Notes: a model not told the origin generated them from the sequence alone. A stretch of 35,419 bases of DNA from an uncultured Spirochaetaceae bacterium (GCA_900315435.1 OMYY01000028.1:1-35419); one strand, 5' to 3'; numbered from the stretch's first letter, positions 1 to 8,177 are shown. Numbers and translations: made by a program.

Positions 1-4
1 TAAG

Positions 5-92
5 TGGCTCAGTTTAGTCCGGAATCATGGCTCCGCTCCAACCGGAACGGTGGCTCTCGACGACCGGACAGGTGGCTCAAAATAGCCTGAAA
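5..92. repeat. Tandem ~23-bp repeats, IS21-family-like terminus
   Basis: Four direct copies of TGGCTC followed by 8-9 variable bases and CCGGAA-like sequence start at 5, 28, 51 and 73 (spacing 23, 23, 22). Such serial TGGCTC...CCGGAA boxes are typical of the multiple terminal repeats of IS21-family elements, where the transposase binds. A CA at 97-98 could be the element tip. The istA/istB genes would lie left of the window. A DUF4143 reading frame resumes directly after the repeats, so the element seems to sit inside that gene. The family call comes from recalled pattern, not a search. Confidence 0.5.
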
Positions 93-100
93 TATTCATC

Positions 101-642
101 GGTGACGTCGTCACCCGGAACCATATCAGCAACAGTTTTGCGGTACGGGCATCCGGATGTCAAAACAGACAGTAATCGATTATGTCGGGCATCTCATCGA
201 TTCCTATCTATTGTTCTCCGTACAGAACTATGCGGCAAAGCTTCTGGAGAAGGAGCCGACACCCAAGTACTATGTTATGGACACCGGTTTCCTGGGGCCC
301 TTCCTCCTGAACTGCGATACCGTCCAGTTGGAGAATTTGGTCGCGATCGAACTGATTCGAAGATACGGGAAGGAAAACATCTATTATTTCGAGATGAATA
401 TCAAGATTGACTTTTATGTTCCCAGTGACCAGCTTGCCATCCAGGTGAGCTGGAACATGTGGGAGAATGATGATACCAGGAGCAGGGAGGTCGGTGCCTT
501 CGTCAAACTGCATTTGTCCTTTCCTGACGCAAGATGTCTTGTACTCACGAACAGCGAGAAGGCTGAGCTGCAGGTCGATGGAATGCAGGTGTCCGTGGTC
601 CCCGCATGGGAGTGGCTTCTGCAAGAGAGAAGCGAACAGGAT
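101..642 (+). pseudogene. C-terminal remnant 1 of an AAA (AAA_14)/DUF4143 ATPase
   Basis: The translation matches the C-terminal DUF4143 region of AAA_14/DUF4143 ATPases: the motif GIRMSKQTVIDYVGHLIDSY near 148-205, then a long charged segment and the usual ending VVPAWEWLL near 595-618. The N-terminal P-loop ATPase domain is absent. Upstream codons (DVVTRN, ISNSFA at 104-142) continue the family pattern in another frame, so there is a frameshift near 142-145 in addition to the missing 5' end. The IS21-like repeats lie immediately to the left and are the likely cause of the truncation. The open frame runs on to 825 without homology, an artefact of fusion with remnant 2. Not expected to make a working protein. 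Confidence 0.6.
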
Positions 643-658
643 GCGAACGTACCAGTAA

Positions 659-883
659 CAAGTGGATTTCGTCGCCCGGAAAGACGGGGCCTATGTCTAT
701 TATCAGGTTTGCGCGAACATGACCGACCCATCGACTTTCAGTCGGGAACTGGCCCCGTTTGCAAGGATCCGGGACAATTATCCGAAATTGGTCCTTACGT
801 TGGACCGGTTTACCCATGGGAATGACCAAGGGGTCCTGGTCGTCAATATCGTGGATTGACTGGCAGGAAAGGCAGGCGTCTGA
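659..883 (+). pseudogene. C-terminal remnant 2 of another AAA/DUF4143 ATPase
   Basis: Frame 2 encodes VDFVARKDGAYVYYQVCANM, then a segment around PKLVLTLDRF and an ending VVNIVDxLAGKAGV. This is the second half of a DUF4143 domain, again beginning at the I/V-D-F motif, so it is a different paralogue from remnant 1 rather than its continuation. An in-frame TAA at 656-658 precedes it. The TGA at 857-859 replaces the Trp expected in the conserved IVDWL ending, and the natural stop is TGA at 881-883. It ends 3 bp before the stop of the convergent remnant on the other strand. Decayed and without a start region. Confidence 0.55.
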
Positions 884-886
884 GCA

Positions 887-1105
887 TCACCAGTTCTGTG
901 GCAGGAGGGGAAGGTGCAGGTCGTCCATCATGATGTCGATGGTTGTGCGGTCATAGATTTTCTTCTCAAGGAAGAACTGGATCGAGACATCGAGCAGGTT
1001 GGAGGGATTGAACGAGTAGCCGGCCTTTCCCAAGAAGTCCTTGGTCTTGTCCAAGGAAAGATTCAATACGATGGAGAGGGCAAGGACCTCTTTTCTTTTT
1101 CTTGC
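887..1105 (-). pseudogene. C-terminal remnant, XRE/macro-TA-type all-helical domain
   Basis: Read on the minus strand, 1105 to 887 encodes about 72 residues. They start ARKRKEVLALSIVLNLSLD and continue with DFLGKAGYSFNPSNLLD, FFLEKKIYD and an ending LHLPLLPQNW. This layout (LALSIxLNLS, LLxxAGYxxSPSNxxD, FFxExxIYD, LPLL) is the C-terminal helical module seen after helix-turn-helix or macro domains in small bacterial regulators and toxin-antitoxin proteins often annotated as RNA polymerase sigma-like. A stop in the same frame at 1106-1108 and no start codon show that the 5' part is lost. The assignment is from recalled family pattern only. Confidence 0.45.
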
Positions 1106-1780
1106 CTAATGCCGTGTGGTATGATTGTTTGAAGGTCCTCTGCGTTCATTGCTCCGATTTGCTGGTGCAAGAGCCATGCGCGAGCTTGGCTGTGACCTGA
1201 AAGACAGGCAAGGGCTTTTACACCCCGATTTTTGGCGATTTTCACACGCGATGTTTGCAGTGGCCACATATGCCTGATAGCAATACCATCTCCACATGAG
1301 CCAGAGAATTTCTCTGGAGGGATGCAAAAATGACAGGAAAGAGATACACCGCCACTACCGTTACATGTTCCTCCTGGTTGCCAGGATTCCGTAGGAAAAC
1401 GGGAATACCGGCCGAGGGAACGCTCAGAGACGAAGTCAAGAAGCTTTGTCTTGGCGGCAGGTATTTGCCAGCAACATCGGGAATTCAGGAACGGGGCGAG
1501 CGTATCCACCCCCTATTCCAGTCTGCGCTGCAACGCATCAATCTTGTGGCAAGCATGGCTTCTGATTCAGCCTTCATGTATGATGGCTCCAAGGAGAAGA
1601 TTGTGGCTGGTGTGAAGAATGGATCCAAAAATGGTTGCAACATGTTTCCCCGGAATACACAAGTTCCAGATGGAAAAGTCGCTTCTTTACCTGACCAGTC
1701 CGCAAAGCCTCTCTTTGCTGATTGGCCGGATCATCATGATATGCAAGCTATAGCCAGTGCGCTGGATGGAGATGGTACCC
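1106..1780. other. Gene-poor decayed stretch
   Basis: No convincing gene was found in 675 bp. One open frame on the plus strand (1330-1788, 152 codons) has a plausible GGAGG 9 bp before its ATG, but the protein matches no family I recognise and overlaps the start of the Fic gene. A minus-strand frame (1063-1509) is equally featureless. With remnants on both sides, I read this as degenerate sequence that may also hold the fic promoter. Confidence 0.4.
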
Positions 1781-2824
1781 ATGCCTGATGCCTATGTCCC
1801 TCCCTTCCATGTGACCGAAGAGATTACCAATCTAACGGTTGAAATCGGCCAGTATGTGGGTACTGTCGCTGCTTTTGCATTGTTGCATCCAAATCCGGTG
1901 CTGAGAAGAGAGAATCGGATTCGTTCCATTCACTCTTCCCTTGCGATTGAACAGAACACGCTGACTCTGGATCAGGTGACCGATATCATCGACGGGAAAC
2001 GAGTCCTTGGCCCACCGCAGGATATCCGGGAAGTAAAGAATGCCTATGAAGTGTATGAAGCGGCTGCTTCGTTCGATCCCTACAGCGTGAAGGATCTTCT
2101 GCGCGCACATACCATGATGATGGACGGGCTGGTCAAGGAAGCGGGTGTGTTCCGGTCCGGAAATGTCGGAGTGTATGCTGGTTCCCAACTGATTCATGCC
2201 GGCGCGCCAGCAAGCTTTGTACCAGGGTTGATGGAACAGCTTCTTTCTTGGATGAAGAAGTCGCAGTATCATCCGTTGATTAAAAGCTGTGTGTTCCATT
2301 ATGAATTCGAGTTTATCCATCCGTTTGCAGATGGTAATGGCAGAATGGGAAGACTCTGGCAGTCTCTTGTTTTGCAGAAATGGCATCCAATCTTTGCTTG
2401 GTTGCCGATTGAAACGCTGGTTCATGAGCACCAGAAAGCGTATTACCGCGTGCTCCGGCTTGCGGATAATGCAGGGGAATCTACTCTTTTCGTGGAATTC
2501 ATGCTACAGATGATTCGGGATGCATTGCAGGATCTTTCCAAGGCGCAGAGTCACAGACAGCAAACGAGAGTGAAAAATGTCGGTACAAATGTCGGTACAA
2601 ATGTCGGTACAAATGAAGAGAAACTGCTGCTTCTACTGAAACAGGATGGTACGTTGACCGCAAAAGTTCTTGCCGGAACGCTGGACATTACGCAGCGGCA
2701 GGTGGAGCGAATGATTGCGAAGCTGAAGGTGGAAGGTATCCTGGTTCGGCATGGTGCCACGAAGAATGGTTTCTGGGAAGTGGTAAAGAAGCATCCGAGA
2801 TGTACCATGGACACCACAGTATAG
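1781..2824 (+). CDS. Fic-family AMPylase-like protein with winged-helix C-terminus
   Basis: Fic enzymes transfer AMP or another nucleotide group from NTP to hydroxyl side chains of target proteins. The complete active-site motif HPFADGNGRMGR begins at about residue 180, so catalysis looks intact. An inhibitory-helix segment SSLAIEQN lies at residues 52-59. The usual (S/T)xxxE(G/N) motif has Gln instead of Gly/Asn after the Glu. An N-terminal helical region precedes the Fic core. After residue 265 there is a linker with three NVGTN repeats and then a helix-turn-helix (about 275-335), as in many Fic proteins that may bind DNA. The ATG at 1781 is chosen because GGATGGAG precedes it; an upstream in-frame ATG at 1757 would add 8 residues. 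The 347-residue length is normal. Flanked by decayed genes, it looks like a surviving member of a toxin/defence island. Target unknown. Confidence 0.85.
   Translation: MPDAYVPPFHVTEEITNLTVEIGQYVGTVAAFALLHPNPVLRRENRIRSIHSSLAIEQNTLTLDQVTDIIDGKRVLGPPQDIREVKNAYEVYEAAASFDPYSVKDLLRAHTMMMDGLVKEAGVFRSGNVGVYAGSQLIHAGAPASFVPGLMEQLLSWMKKSQYHPLIKSCVFHYEFEFIHPFADGNGRMGRLWQSLVLQKWHPIFAWLPIETLVHEHQKAYYRVLRLADNAGESTLFVEFMLQMIRDALQDLSKAQSHRQQTRVKNVGTNVGTNVGTNEEKLLLLLKQDGTLTAKVLAGTLDITQRQVERMIAKLKVEGILVRHGATKNGFWEVVKKHPRCTMDTTV
2576..2611 (+). repeat. Three perfect 12-bp tandem repeats inside fic
   Basis: The unit AATGTCGGTACA occurs three times without mismatch and encodes (N)VGTN repeats in the linker between the Fic core and the winged helix. 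Being in multiples of 3 bp, changes in copy number would alter linker length without a frameshift. Confidence 0.9.
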
Positions 2825-3018
2825 GCCCCATCGCTTGGAGCAACAGCTTCCTTCTTTTCTTTTGTATACATGACAAACGCTTTTGTCCGCCCTGGAACGA
2901 GGAACCAACATGGAAGCGCCCTTCCAGAAGGATACGGAATGGTCCGGTGTATCGGCAAGCGACCCATGCTTGGTACCTAGAGGGGAGAGTAAAAGCTGTC
3001 GGGTGTGCCACTGTGACA

Positions 3019-5067
3019 TCAATTGCCGTCGATTCTTGATGCATCCGCTACACGCAAGTTTCCCAGCGACCTGTCGATCTTGCCTTCATACAAAAGGTGT
3101 TTCGATGTGTCCCAGGTACGGAGATATCCCGCAAGTGCAGGGTCACAGCAGTAGACATAGGCGCCGCGCATGCCTCGAGAGAGCAGTACGCGGTAAATGT
3201 TACGGACGTAGGTGTCGAACTTCTCTGGATTGTTTTTTGTAAGCGCTGGGTCCTTGTTCGCCGCTTTGTGTGTCACAAGGCACTTGTGTTCCGGGTCATA
3301 GGCGAGGTCGCCACCGATGATGACACCCACATAGTCGAACTCGAAACCTTGGGCGGTGTAGATACAACCGACCTGTTTGATGCCTGAAGGCTGGTACGCC
3401 CATTCATACCAAGGGACATATCCTAGTTTGCGGGCAACGGATGTGAGATTTTCTTGGGTTTCCCATGGCATGGCGAAGCTACCGATATGCACATCCTTCA
3501 CGAGATTGCCATCAGGTCCCAGTGTCTTTGACCACGGCCAGCAGAACCCGGCGCAGAGACGGGCGGTGGTTCCCGGTTCGTTGTTTCGAGCAACAATAGC
3601 TTGATACAGCTCCTGCGGTGAATCGAATACCCGGAATTCATAATCCTCCGGTCGGAATGTCTTGGTGACTTTCTTCTTATTGCTGTCCTTGTACAGCACT
3701 TGGTCCAGCCAATCAAGGTAATTGTCGGAACCATTGCATCTGAATTGGGATTTCAGGGTCACTTCTTCAACCGTCGCATTGTATCTTTTGGCTGTTTCCC
3801 GGATCAGCTGGGTTGATCCGATTTCCGATCCGCGGATGACCTGCTTGTCGTCGATGAAGAAGACGGAAATCTTTGCCGAGCGAACCAATGTCTCGATCAA
3901 TGATAGGTTCGTCAGTTTCTGTGCAGGGGTATACCTGTTTGTCGCTTTTTTGACAAGGCGATGTGCCTCATCGACCAGCAATACATCCACCTTGTTCTCG
4001 TCATAGTCTGCAGGCAGGAACGAAGCGATGTTGTGGAAAAGATTCTTTGCTTGCGATCCGCGGCGCAATTGATGTTTGATGCCTTCCATGAGCGATTTGG
4101 ACTTTGTGGCATAGCAGACATAGAGTTTTTCCTTGGAGAGCAGGGCCATGATGTGGAGCGCGATGACTGTTTTGCCTGTGCCCGGGCCACCTTTGATGAT
4201 GATGACCGCCTTTTGACCATCGGCGCCTTTCAGCTTGCGTATGCGGTCAAGGATGCAGTTGCGAGCGACAATCTGGTCTGCAATGAGGGAGAAGGCGTCC
4301 GCTTTTCCTTCGTCCAGCATCTTTGCCGCCGATTCCAACAATTTGGATGACGGATGGATGGGGGAACGCTGGACCTTGTTGAAAATCGAAAGTCCTTCGC
4401 CGGAACCAAGCCACTGTCTGAGCGTAGCGGCCAATTCCACGACTTCGTTGCCTGCGTAGGTTCGGAACTCTTTCAGTAGCCTGGCGTATTTCGGGTCGAA
4501 CAAGACATCGGGTTTGCCGCCTTTACGGTAGTTGTAGCAGTAGGCGATTCCCTGCAAATGGGTGTCTTCTGCGGGGTTCGTGTAGATTTCTACGAAGTTC
4601 TCGAGATACTGGTTGTATCCCCGTACTTGTTGGGATGGGTGGGCGACACTTTGGTTTCGGCCACCGGTAAACGCATCTACCAGATAGTCATCATCAATAT
4701 CCTGTTCGACATCGAAGTTCCCGTTGCTTTCCGCAGGGCGGACTCCTTTGTTTTCCCATTGCTTCATTTCGATATGGACCACATGGTTGTGGTTGTCGCA
4801 TCCGCGTCCATAGAGCATGCAGTCGATACGCTTTTGGCTGTACGGAACTTTATATTCCATGGTCACGTATGTGCCTTGTACTCCGGCTAGTTCCAGCAAG
4901 TCCTTGATTTGCAAGCTGTTCGCTTGCCAAGAACGAATTTCGGGTTCTCCGGGGTGGACACCTAGCTTGTCCGCCGCATCCAGCATTTTGGGAACGAACT
5001 GATGCACGAGGACATCTTGCCTGAAATCCGACTGTGAAGCCTGATATAAAATGCGATTGACGACCAT
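3019..5067 (-). CDS. Nuclease-helicase: PD-(D/E)XK-like domain plus DUF2075 (Schlafen-like helicase)
   Basis: The C-terminal two thirds is a superfamily 1-type ATPase of the DUF2075 / Schlafen group 3-like helicase family. It has Walker A GGPGTGKT near residue 291, Walker B VDVLLVDEAHR near 361, FFIDDKQ, a QFRCNGSDNYLDWLD segment, IYTAQGFEFDYVGV and a late LLSRGMRGAYVY motif. The N-terminal third has a likely PD-(D/E)XK nuclease core: RID at about 79-81, then HIEMKQW (E-x-K) at about 98-104. The product would be a cytosolic NTP-driven nuclease, plausibly acting on phage or plasmid DNA. The ATG at 5067 matches the family start (VVNRILYQASQSDF is close to the usual first strand) with GAGGA 12 bp upstream. 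An ATG at 5106 with AGGAAG also fits; a GTG at 5133 has no useful spacing. It is a single gene with no operon partner. Confidence 0.8.
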   Translation of the reverse strand: MVVNRILYQASQSDFRQDVLVHQFVPKMLDAADKLGVHPGEPEIRSWQANSLQIKDLLELAGVQGTYVTMEYKVPYSQKRIDCMLYGRGCDNHNHVVHIEMKQWENKGVRPAESNGNFDVEQDIDDDYLVDAFTGGRNQSVAHPSQQVRGYNQYLENFVEIYTNPAEDTHLQGIAYCYNYRKGGKPDVLFDPKYARLLKEFRTYAGNEVVELAATLRQWLGSGEGLSIFNKVQRSPIHPSSKLLESAAKMLDEGKADAFSLIADQIVARNCILDRIRKLKGADGQKAVIIIKGGPGTGKTVIALHIMALLSKEKLYVCYATKSKSLMEGIKHQLRRGSQAKNLFHNIASFLPADYDENKVDVLLVDEAHRLVKKATNRYTPAQKLTNLSLIETLVRSAKISVFFIDDKQVIRGSEIGSTQLIRETAKRYNATVEEVTLKSQFRCNGSDNYLDWLDQVLYKDSNKKKVTKTFRPEDYEFRVFDSPQELYQAIVARNNEPGTTARLCAGFCWPWSKTLGPDGNLVKDVHIGSFAMPWETQENLTSVARKLGYVPWYEWAYQPSGIKQVGCIYTAQGFEFDYVGVIIGGDLAYDPEHKCLVTHKAANKDPALTKNNPEKFDTYVRNIYRVLLSRGMRGAYVYCCDPALAGYLRTWDTSKHLLYEGKIDRSLGNLRVADASRIDGN

Positions 5068-5224
5068 GGGTATGAAGTTTCCTCTATGGACACCAGTATA
5101 TCCCATTGGCAAGGCGCTTCCTAGGTGAATCACCCCTTCTGCGGAATAGGGAAAATAGGCGGCATCTTCTTTTCGCGCATTGGGTTTCAGGCTCGCTGAC
5201 GAAGCTGGTTAGAAGCATCTGGGG

Positions 5225-5537
5225 ATGCCGTCTGCCAGAAATCTGACGGATCAGTATGACAGAGGTTTCAGCATGAGCAACGTCAATAAAATGAGGCGGC
5301 TTTGCTCCGACTATCCAATTTTGCAGACGCTGTCTGCAAAATTAAGCTGGAGCCATTACGTTGAACTACGTAAGATTGACGATTTGTAGGAAAGGGCGTT
5401 CTATCATCCGCGAGTTAAAACGCCAGAGGAACAGCATGTGGTATCATCGGTTGCTCTTACGTCATGATAACGATACGGTTACGGTGATGAGCCTGACTGA
5501 AAAAGGACAAGCGATAAAAACAATTTCCTTTTTTTGA
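5225..5537 (+). pseudogene. Remnant of DUF1016/YhcG-family PDDEXK nuclease (N-terminal part)
   Basis: Frame 2 from 5225 encodes LTDQYDRGFSMSNVNKMRRL, then YPILQTLSAKLSWSHYVEL, the signature of the DUF1016 N-terminal domain (normally LTxxFGRGFSxxNLxxMRxF...YPIxQTLSxxLSWSHYxEL). A TAG at 5387-5389 interrupts it, ERAFYH follows in the same frame, and a frameshift near 5405 moves to frame 3 (IRELKRQRNSMWYHRLLL, then MSLTEKGQAIKT). The catalytic C-terminal nuclease half is missing. DUF1016 genes are frequent companions of type I restriction-modification loci, which fits the next remnant. Confidence 0.65.
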
Positions 5538-5651
5538 AACCAAAAGTTGCCGTGCAGAAACCTCACGATCAGCACAACTATTGTTTGACAGTCTGATGCT
5601 TGCATAGGTGGTTGTCGGAAACCATGAGCCTTTGAAAGGAGGGCATGGTAT

Positions 5652-5822
5652 ATGACGAATTTCGATTATCTTTCAGTCGAGCCACAATTCGGTTCGAAAA
5701 CACAATGCTCTTGTGGGCTGATTCTCTGCGCGATACAACGATTTCATTGTTTCGCAAATTTATATTGGTTTTGGTTTTGCGAAATCAAAAAGCATCCCCT
5801 GTATCGGGCCAAGCCAAGGTAG
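5652..5822 (+). pseudogene. Start of a DUF4145/HsdR-like gene, truncated
   Basis: An ideal Shine-Dalgarno (AAAGGAGGG) precedes ATG at 5652, and the first residues MTNFDYLSVEPQFGS match the N-terminus of DUF4145-containing proteins and some type I restriction HsdR subunits. Similarity ends after about 15-20 codons and a stop follows at 5820-5822. I read it as the 5' stub of a deleted gene. The remaining sequence of 5538-5930 shows no other gene. The family call rests on a short match only. Confidence 0.35.
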
Positions 5823-5952
5823 CCATGACGTTCAACCTCTGGAATCCGAGACAAGTCGGCCTGTCCGTGGTGAAGGTACTGTCTTTTTCTTTGTTTCCTG
5901 TTACAGTAATGGGGATTGATTGTTTCGGTTGTGTGTGACAGGAAGTTTCTCG

Positions 5953-7479
5953 ATGGATAAGACGACATTGCAGGAAAAATTACGGGAAGGACTCCAGGCT
6001 GTCTTGCCGATTATGGCGATTGTCCTGGTGCTTTCCCTGACTGTGGCCCCAGTCCCCACCAACGTGTTGTTGGCGTTCTTGCTGGGAGGGGTGTTCGTCA
6101 TCGTCGGCATGATGCTGTTTTCCAGTGGTGCCGAGATGGCGATGGGGCCGATTGGCGAGCGTATCGGCGCGCGGTTGACCAAGAGCAGGAATGTCGCCCT
6201 GATGCTGGTGGTGGCTTTCCTGCTGGGCTTGATGATCACGATGAGCGAGCCGGATCTGCAGGTGCTGGCAACCCAGGTGGAGGAGACGATTCCCCGCATG
6301 GTTTTGATAGTCAGTGTCGCCGTGGGTGTGGGCCTGTTCCTGGTGGTCGCTTTGCTGCGCATGCTCTTCCAGGTCTCGCTGAAGAAATTGCTGATTTTCC
6401 TGTATCTCGGCGTTTTGGTGTTGTCCTTCATCGTCCCGCGGAGCTTCCTTGCGGTCGCCTACGACTCCGGTGGCGTGACTACAGGTCCGATGACGGTGCC
6501 CTTCATCATGGCCTTCGGCGTCGGTATCTCCTCGTTCCGTAGCGATGAGAACGCCTCGGAGGACAGCTTCGGTCTGATTTCGCTTTGTTCGGTCGGCCCG
6601 ATTCTCGCCGTCCTGCTGCTCAGCCTGATCTACCATCCGCAGAGTGCCGCGTTCTCCATGCCGGTCACTCCGACGGTGACGGAATCGGTCCAGATGGGGG
6701 CCTTGTTCACCGAGGCCCTTCCGAACTATCTCTCCGAGATCGGCATCGCCATCCTTCCGATTGTCGGGTTCTTCGCCCTGTTCCAGCTGGTCGCCCTCCA
6801 TTTGGAGAAGAAGACCCTGAGCCGGATTCTGGTCGGTATCGCCTACACCTATGTCGGGCTGGTGCTTTTCCTTACCGGTGTCAATGTCGGATTTATGCCC
6901 TGTGGTACCTATTTGGGCGGTGTTTTGGCTTCGCTCCGCTACAGGCAGGTCATCATTCCAATCGGCATGCTGATCGGGTACTTCATCGTCAAGGCAGAGC
7001 CTGCCGTCTATGTGTTGGAGAAGCAGGTCGAGGAACTGACCCAGGGAGCCATAGGGGGAAAAGCGTTGCAGCGAAGCCTGTCCTATGGTGTCGCCGCGTC
7101 TGTCGGCCTGGCGCTGATCCGGGTTCTGACCGGGATCTCGATCCTGTACCTGGTGGTTCCCGGATACCTGCTTGCCATCCTCCTTTCGTTCTTCGTTCCC
7201 AACATCTTCACCGCCATCGCGTTCGACTCGGGCGGTGTCGCCTCGGGCCCGATGACGGCCACCTTTCTGCTTCCGTTCGCTGAAGGCGCCTGCATCGCCC
7301 TTGGGGGAAATGTGGTCACCGATGCCTTTGGCGTGGTCGCCATGGTCGCCATGACCCCGCTGATTTCCATCCAGTGCCTGGGCCTGATGTATCAATACAA
7401 GTCGAAGCGCAAGACTGTCGGCGCTCGCTCTACCGATCCGTTCGCCTATCTGGATGATAAGGCGATCATCGAGCTGTAA
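5953..7479 (+). CDS. Duplicated DUF1538 integral membrane protein
   Basis: A 508-residue, very hydrophobic protein with about a dozen predicted membrane segments, made of two homologous DUF1538 halves. The clearest repeat marker is AVAYDSGGVTTGPMT at about residue 167, mirrored by AIAFDSGGVASGPMT at about 421, each in a membrane segment and each followed by a glycine-rich helix. Such inverted or tandem repeats with polar DSGG(V)xxGPMT re-entrant motifs suggest a secondary transporter or channel. The substrate is unknown and I do not assign one. The start at 5953 has AGGAAG 7 bp upstream; an earlier in-frame start (5920) has none. The next gene, a PII-like protein, begins 11 bp downstream, so the two form an operon and probably a functional pair. 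Confidence 0.85.
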   Translation: MDKTTLQEKLREGLQAVLPIMAIVLVLSLTVAPVPTNVLLAFLLGGVFVIVGMMLFSSGAEMAMGPIGERIGARLTKSRNVALMLVVAFLLGLMITMSEPDLQVLATQVEETIPRMVLIVSVAVGVGLFLVVALLRMLFQVSLKKLLIFLYLGVLVLSFIVPRSFLAVAYDSGGVTTGPMTVPFIMAFGVGISSFRSDENASEDSFGLISLCSVGPILAVLLLSLIYHPQSAAFSMPVTPTVTESVQMGALFTEALPNYLSEIGIAILPIVGFFALFQLVALHLEKKTLSRILVGIAYTYVGLVLFLTGVNVGFMPCGTYLGGVLASLRYRQVIIPIGMLIGYFIVKAEPAVYVLEKQVEELTQGAIGGKALQRSLSYGVAASVGLALIRVLTGISILYLVVPGYLLAILLSFFVPNIFTAIAFDSGGVASGPMTATFLLPFAEGACIALGGNVVTDAFGVVAMVAMTPLISIQCLGLMYQYKSKRKTVGARSTDPFAYLDDKAIIEL

Positions 7480-7490
7480 AGGGGGTGGGC

Positions 7491-8174
7491 ATGAGCACTA
7501 TCTCGTTTCTGATCACGATTGCGGCCCGCAAGAAACTGCCGCAGTTCCTGGAGCTCTATCAGGAGCGGAACATCCTGACGAGCTACATCACCTTGGGCCA
7601 CGGGACGGCGCGCAGCGACATGTTGCGGGTCCTGGGTCTGGACAACTCGGAAAAGGCGGTGATCTTCTCCTTCATCACCGACGAGTCTTGGAAGCAGTTG
7701 AAGGAGGACTTGGTCAACAGATTGTACATCAACGTGCCTAATACCGGTATCGCGGTGACGGTGCCGATGAGCAGTGTCGGGGGCAAGCGGGAGCTGGGTT
7801 ACCTGCTGTACAACCAGACCTATACGAGAGGGGAGGAATCGGTCATGAGGGAAACGCAAACCGAGCTTTTGGTCGTCATCGCCAACCAGGGCTACAACAA
7901 CCTGGTCATGGACGCGGCGCGTGCCGCCGGAGCTGCCGGTGGCACGGTGATTCATGCACGTGGTACCGGTACCGAACGTGCGGAGATGTTCTTCGGTGTC
8001 TCTCTCGCCTCGGAGAAGGACGTGATCCTGATTGTCACGAAGCGTGAGCAGAAGAACGCGATCATCTCCTCGATCATGGAAAAGGCTGGTATGGAGACCG
8101 AGGCCAAAGCCATCTGCATCTCCCTCCCGGTCTCCGGGACGGCCGGCATCCGTACCATCGACCGGAAGGAGTAA
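7491..8174 (+). CDS. Tandem PII-like signalling protein
   Basis: A 227-residue soluble protein that looks like two PII-like (ferredoxin-fold) domains in one chain. The N-half (about 1-105) contains ISFLITIAARKKLPQFLE, GHGTARSDML and KAVIFSFI. The C-half (about 118-225) repeats the plan with ELLVVIANQGYNNLVMDAAR, ARGTGTERAEMF and DVILIVTKREQ. PII proteins bind nucleotides or small metabolites in clefts between subunits and regulate transporters and enzymes. Here the covalent duplication could replace part of the trimer contacts. The ATG at 7491 follows an AAAGGGGGTGGG Shine-Dalgarno; a GTG at 7485 overlaps that signal. Its close coupling to the DUF1538 membrane gene suggests it gates that transporter (inference). 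It ends 3 bp from the convergent CMD gene. Confidence 0.75.
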   Translation: MSTISFLITIAARKKLPQFLELYQERNILTSYITLGHGTARSDMLRVLGLDNSEKAVIFSFITDESWKQLKEDLVNRLYINVPNTGIAVTVPMSSVGGKRELGYLLYNQTYTRGEESVMRETQTELLVVIANQGYNNLVMDAARAAGAAGGTVIHARGTGTERAEMFFGVSLASEKDVILIVTKREQKNAIISSIMEKAGMETEAKAICISLPVSGTAGIRTIDRKE

Positions 8175-8177
8175 GCG

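Noticed and set aside
1330..1788. 152-codon open frame with a plausible Shine-Dalgarno
   Set aside because: No recognisable family, overlaps the fic start and lies in decayed sequence; kept only as a note in the region entry.
2825..3018. Short open frames between fic and the nuclease-helicase
   Set aside because: No start signal and no recognisable protein in any frame.
2930..3020. B12-box-like GCCACTG (3007-3013) after CCGGTG and GGGGAGAG, resembling a cobalamin riboswitch
   Set aside because: Loop lengths do not match, the final GGGAAGGC-like segment is missing, and it would read into the antisense of the nuclease-helicase gene. Probably chance.
5980..7395. 471-codon open frame antisense to the DUF1538 gene
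   Set aside because: Composition (His, Gln, Asp, Arg rich with no hydrophobic core) is that of a shadow frame of a G+C-rich gene; the opposite strand has a clear family.
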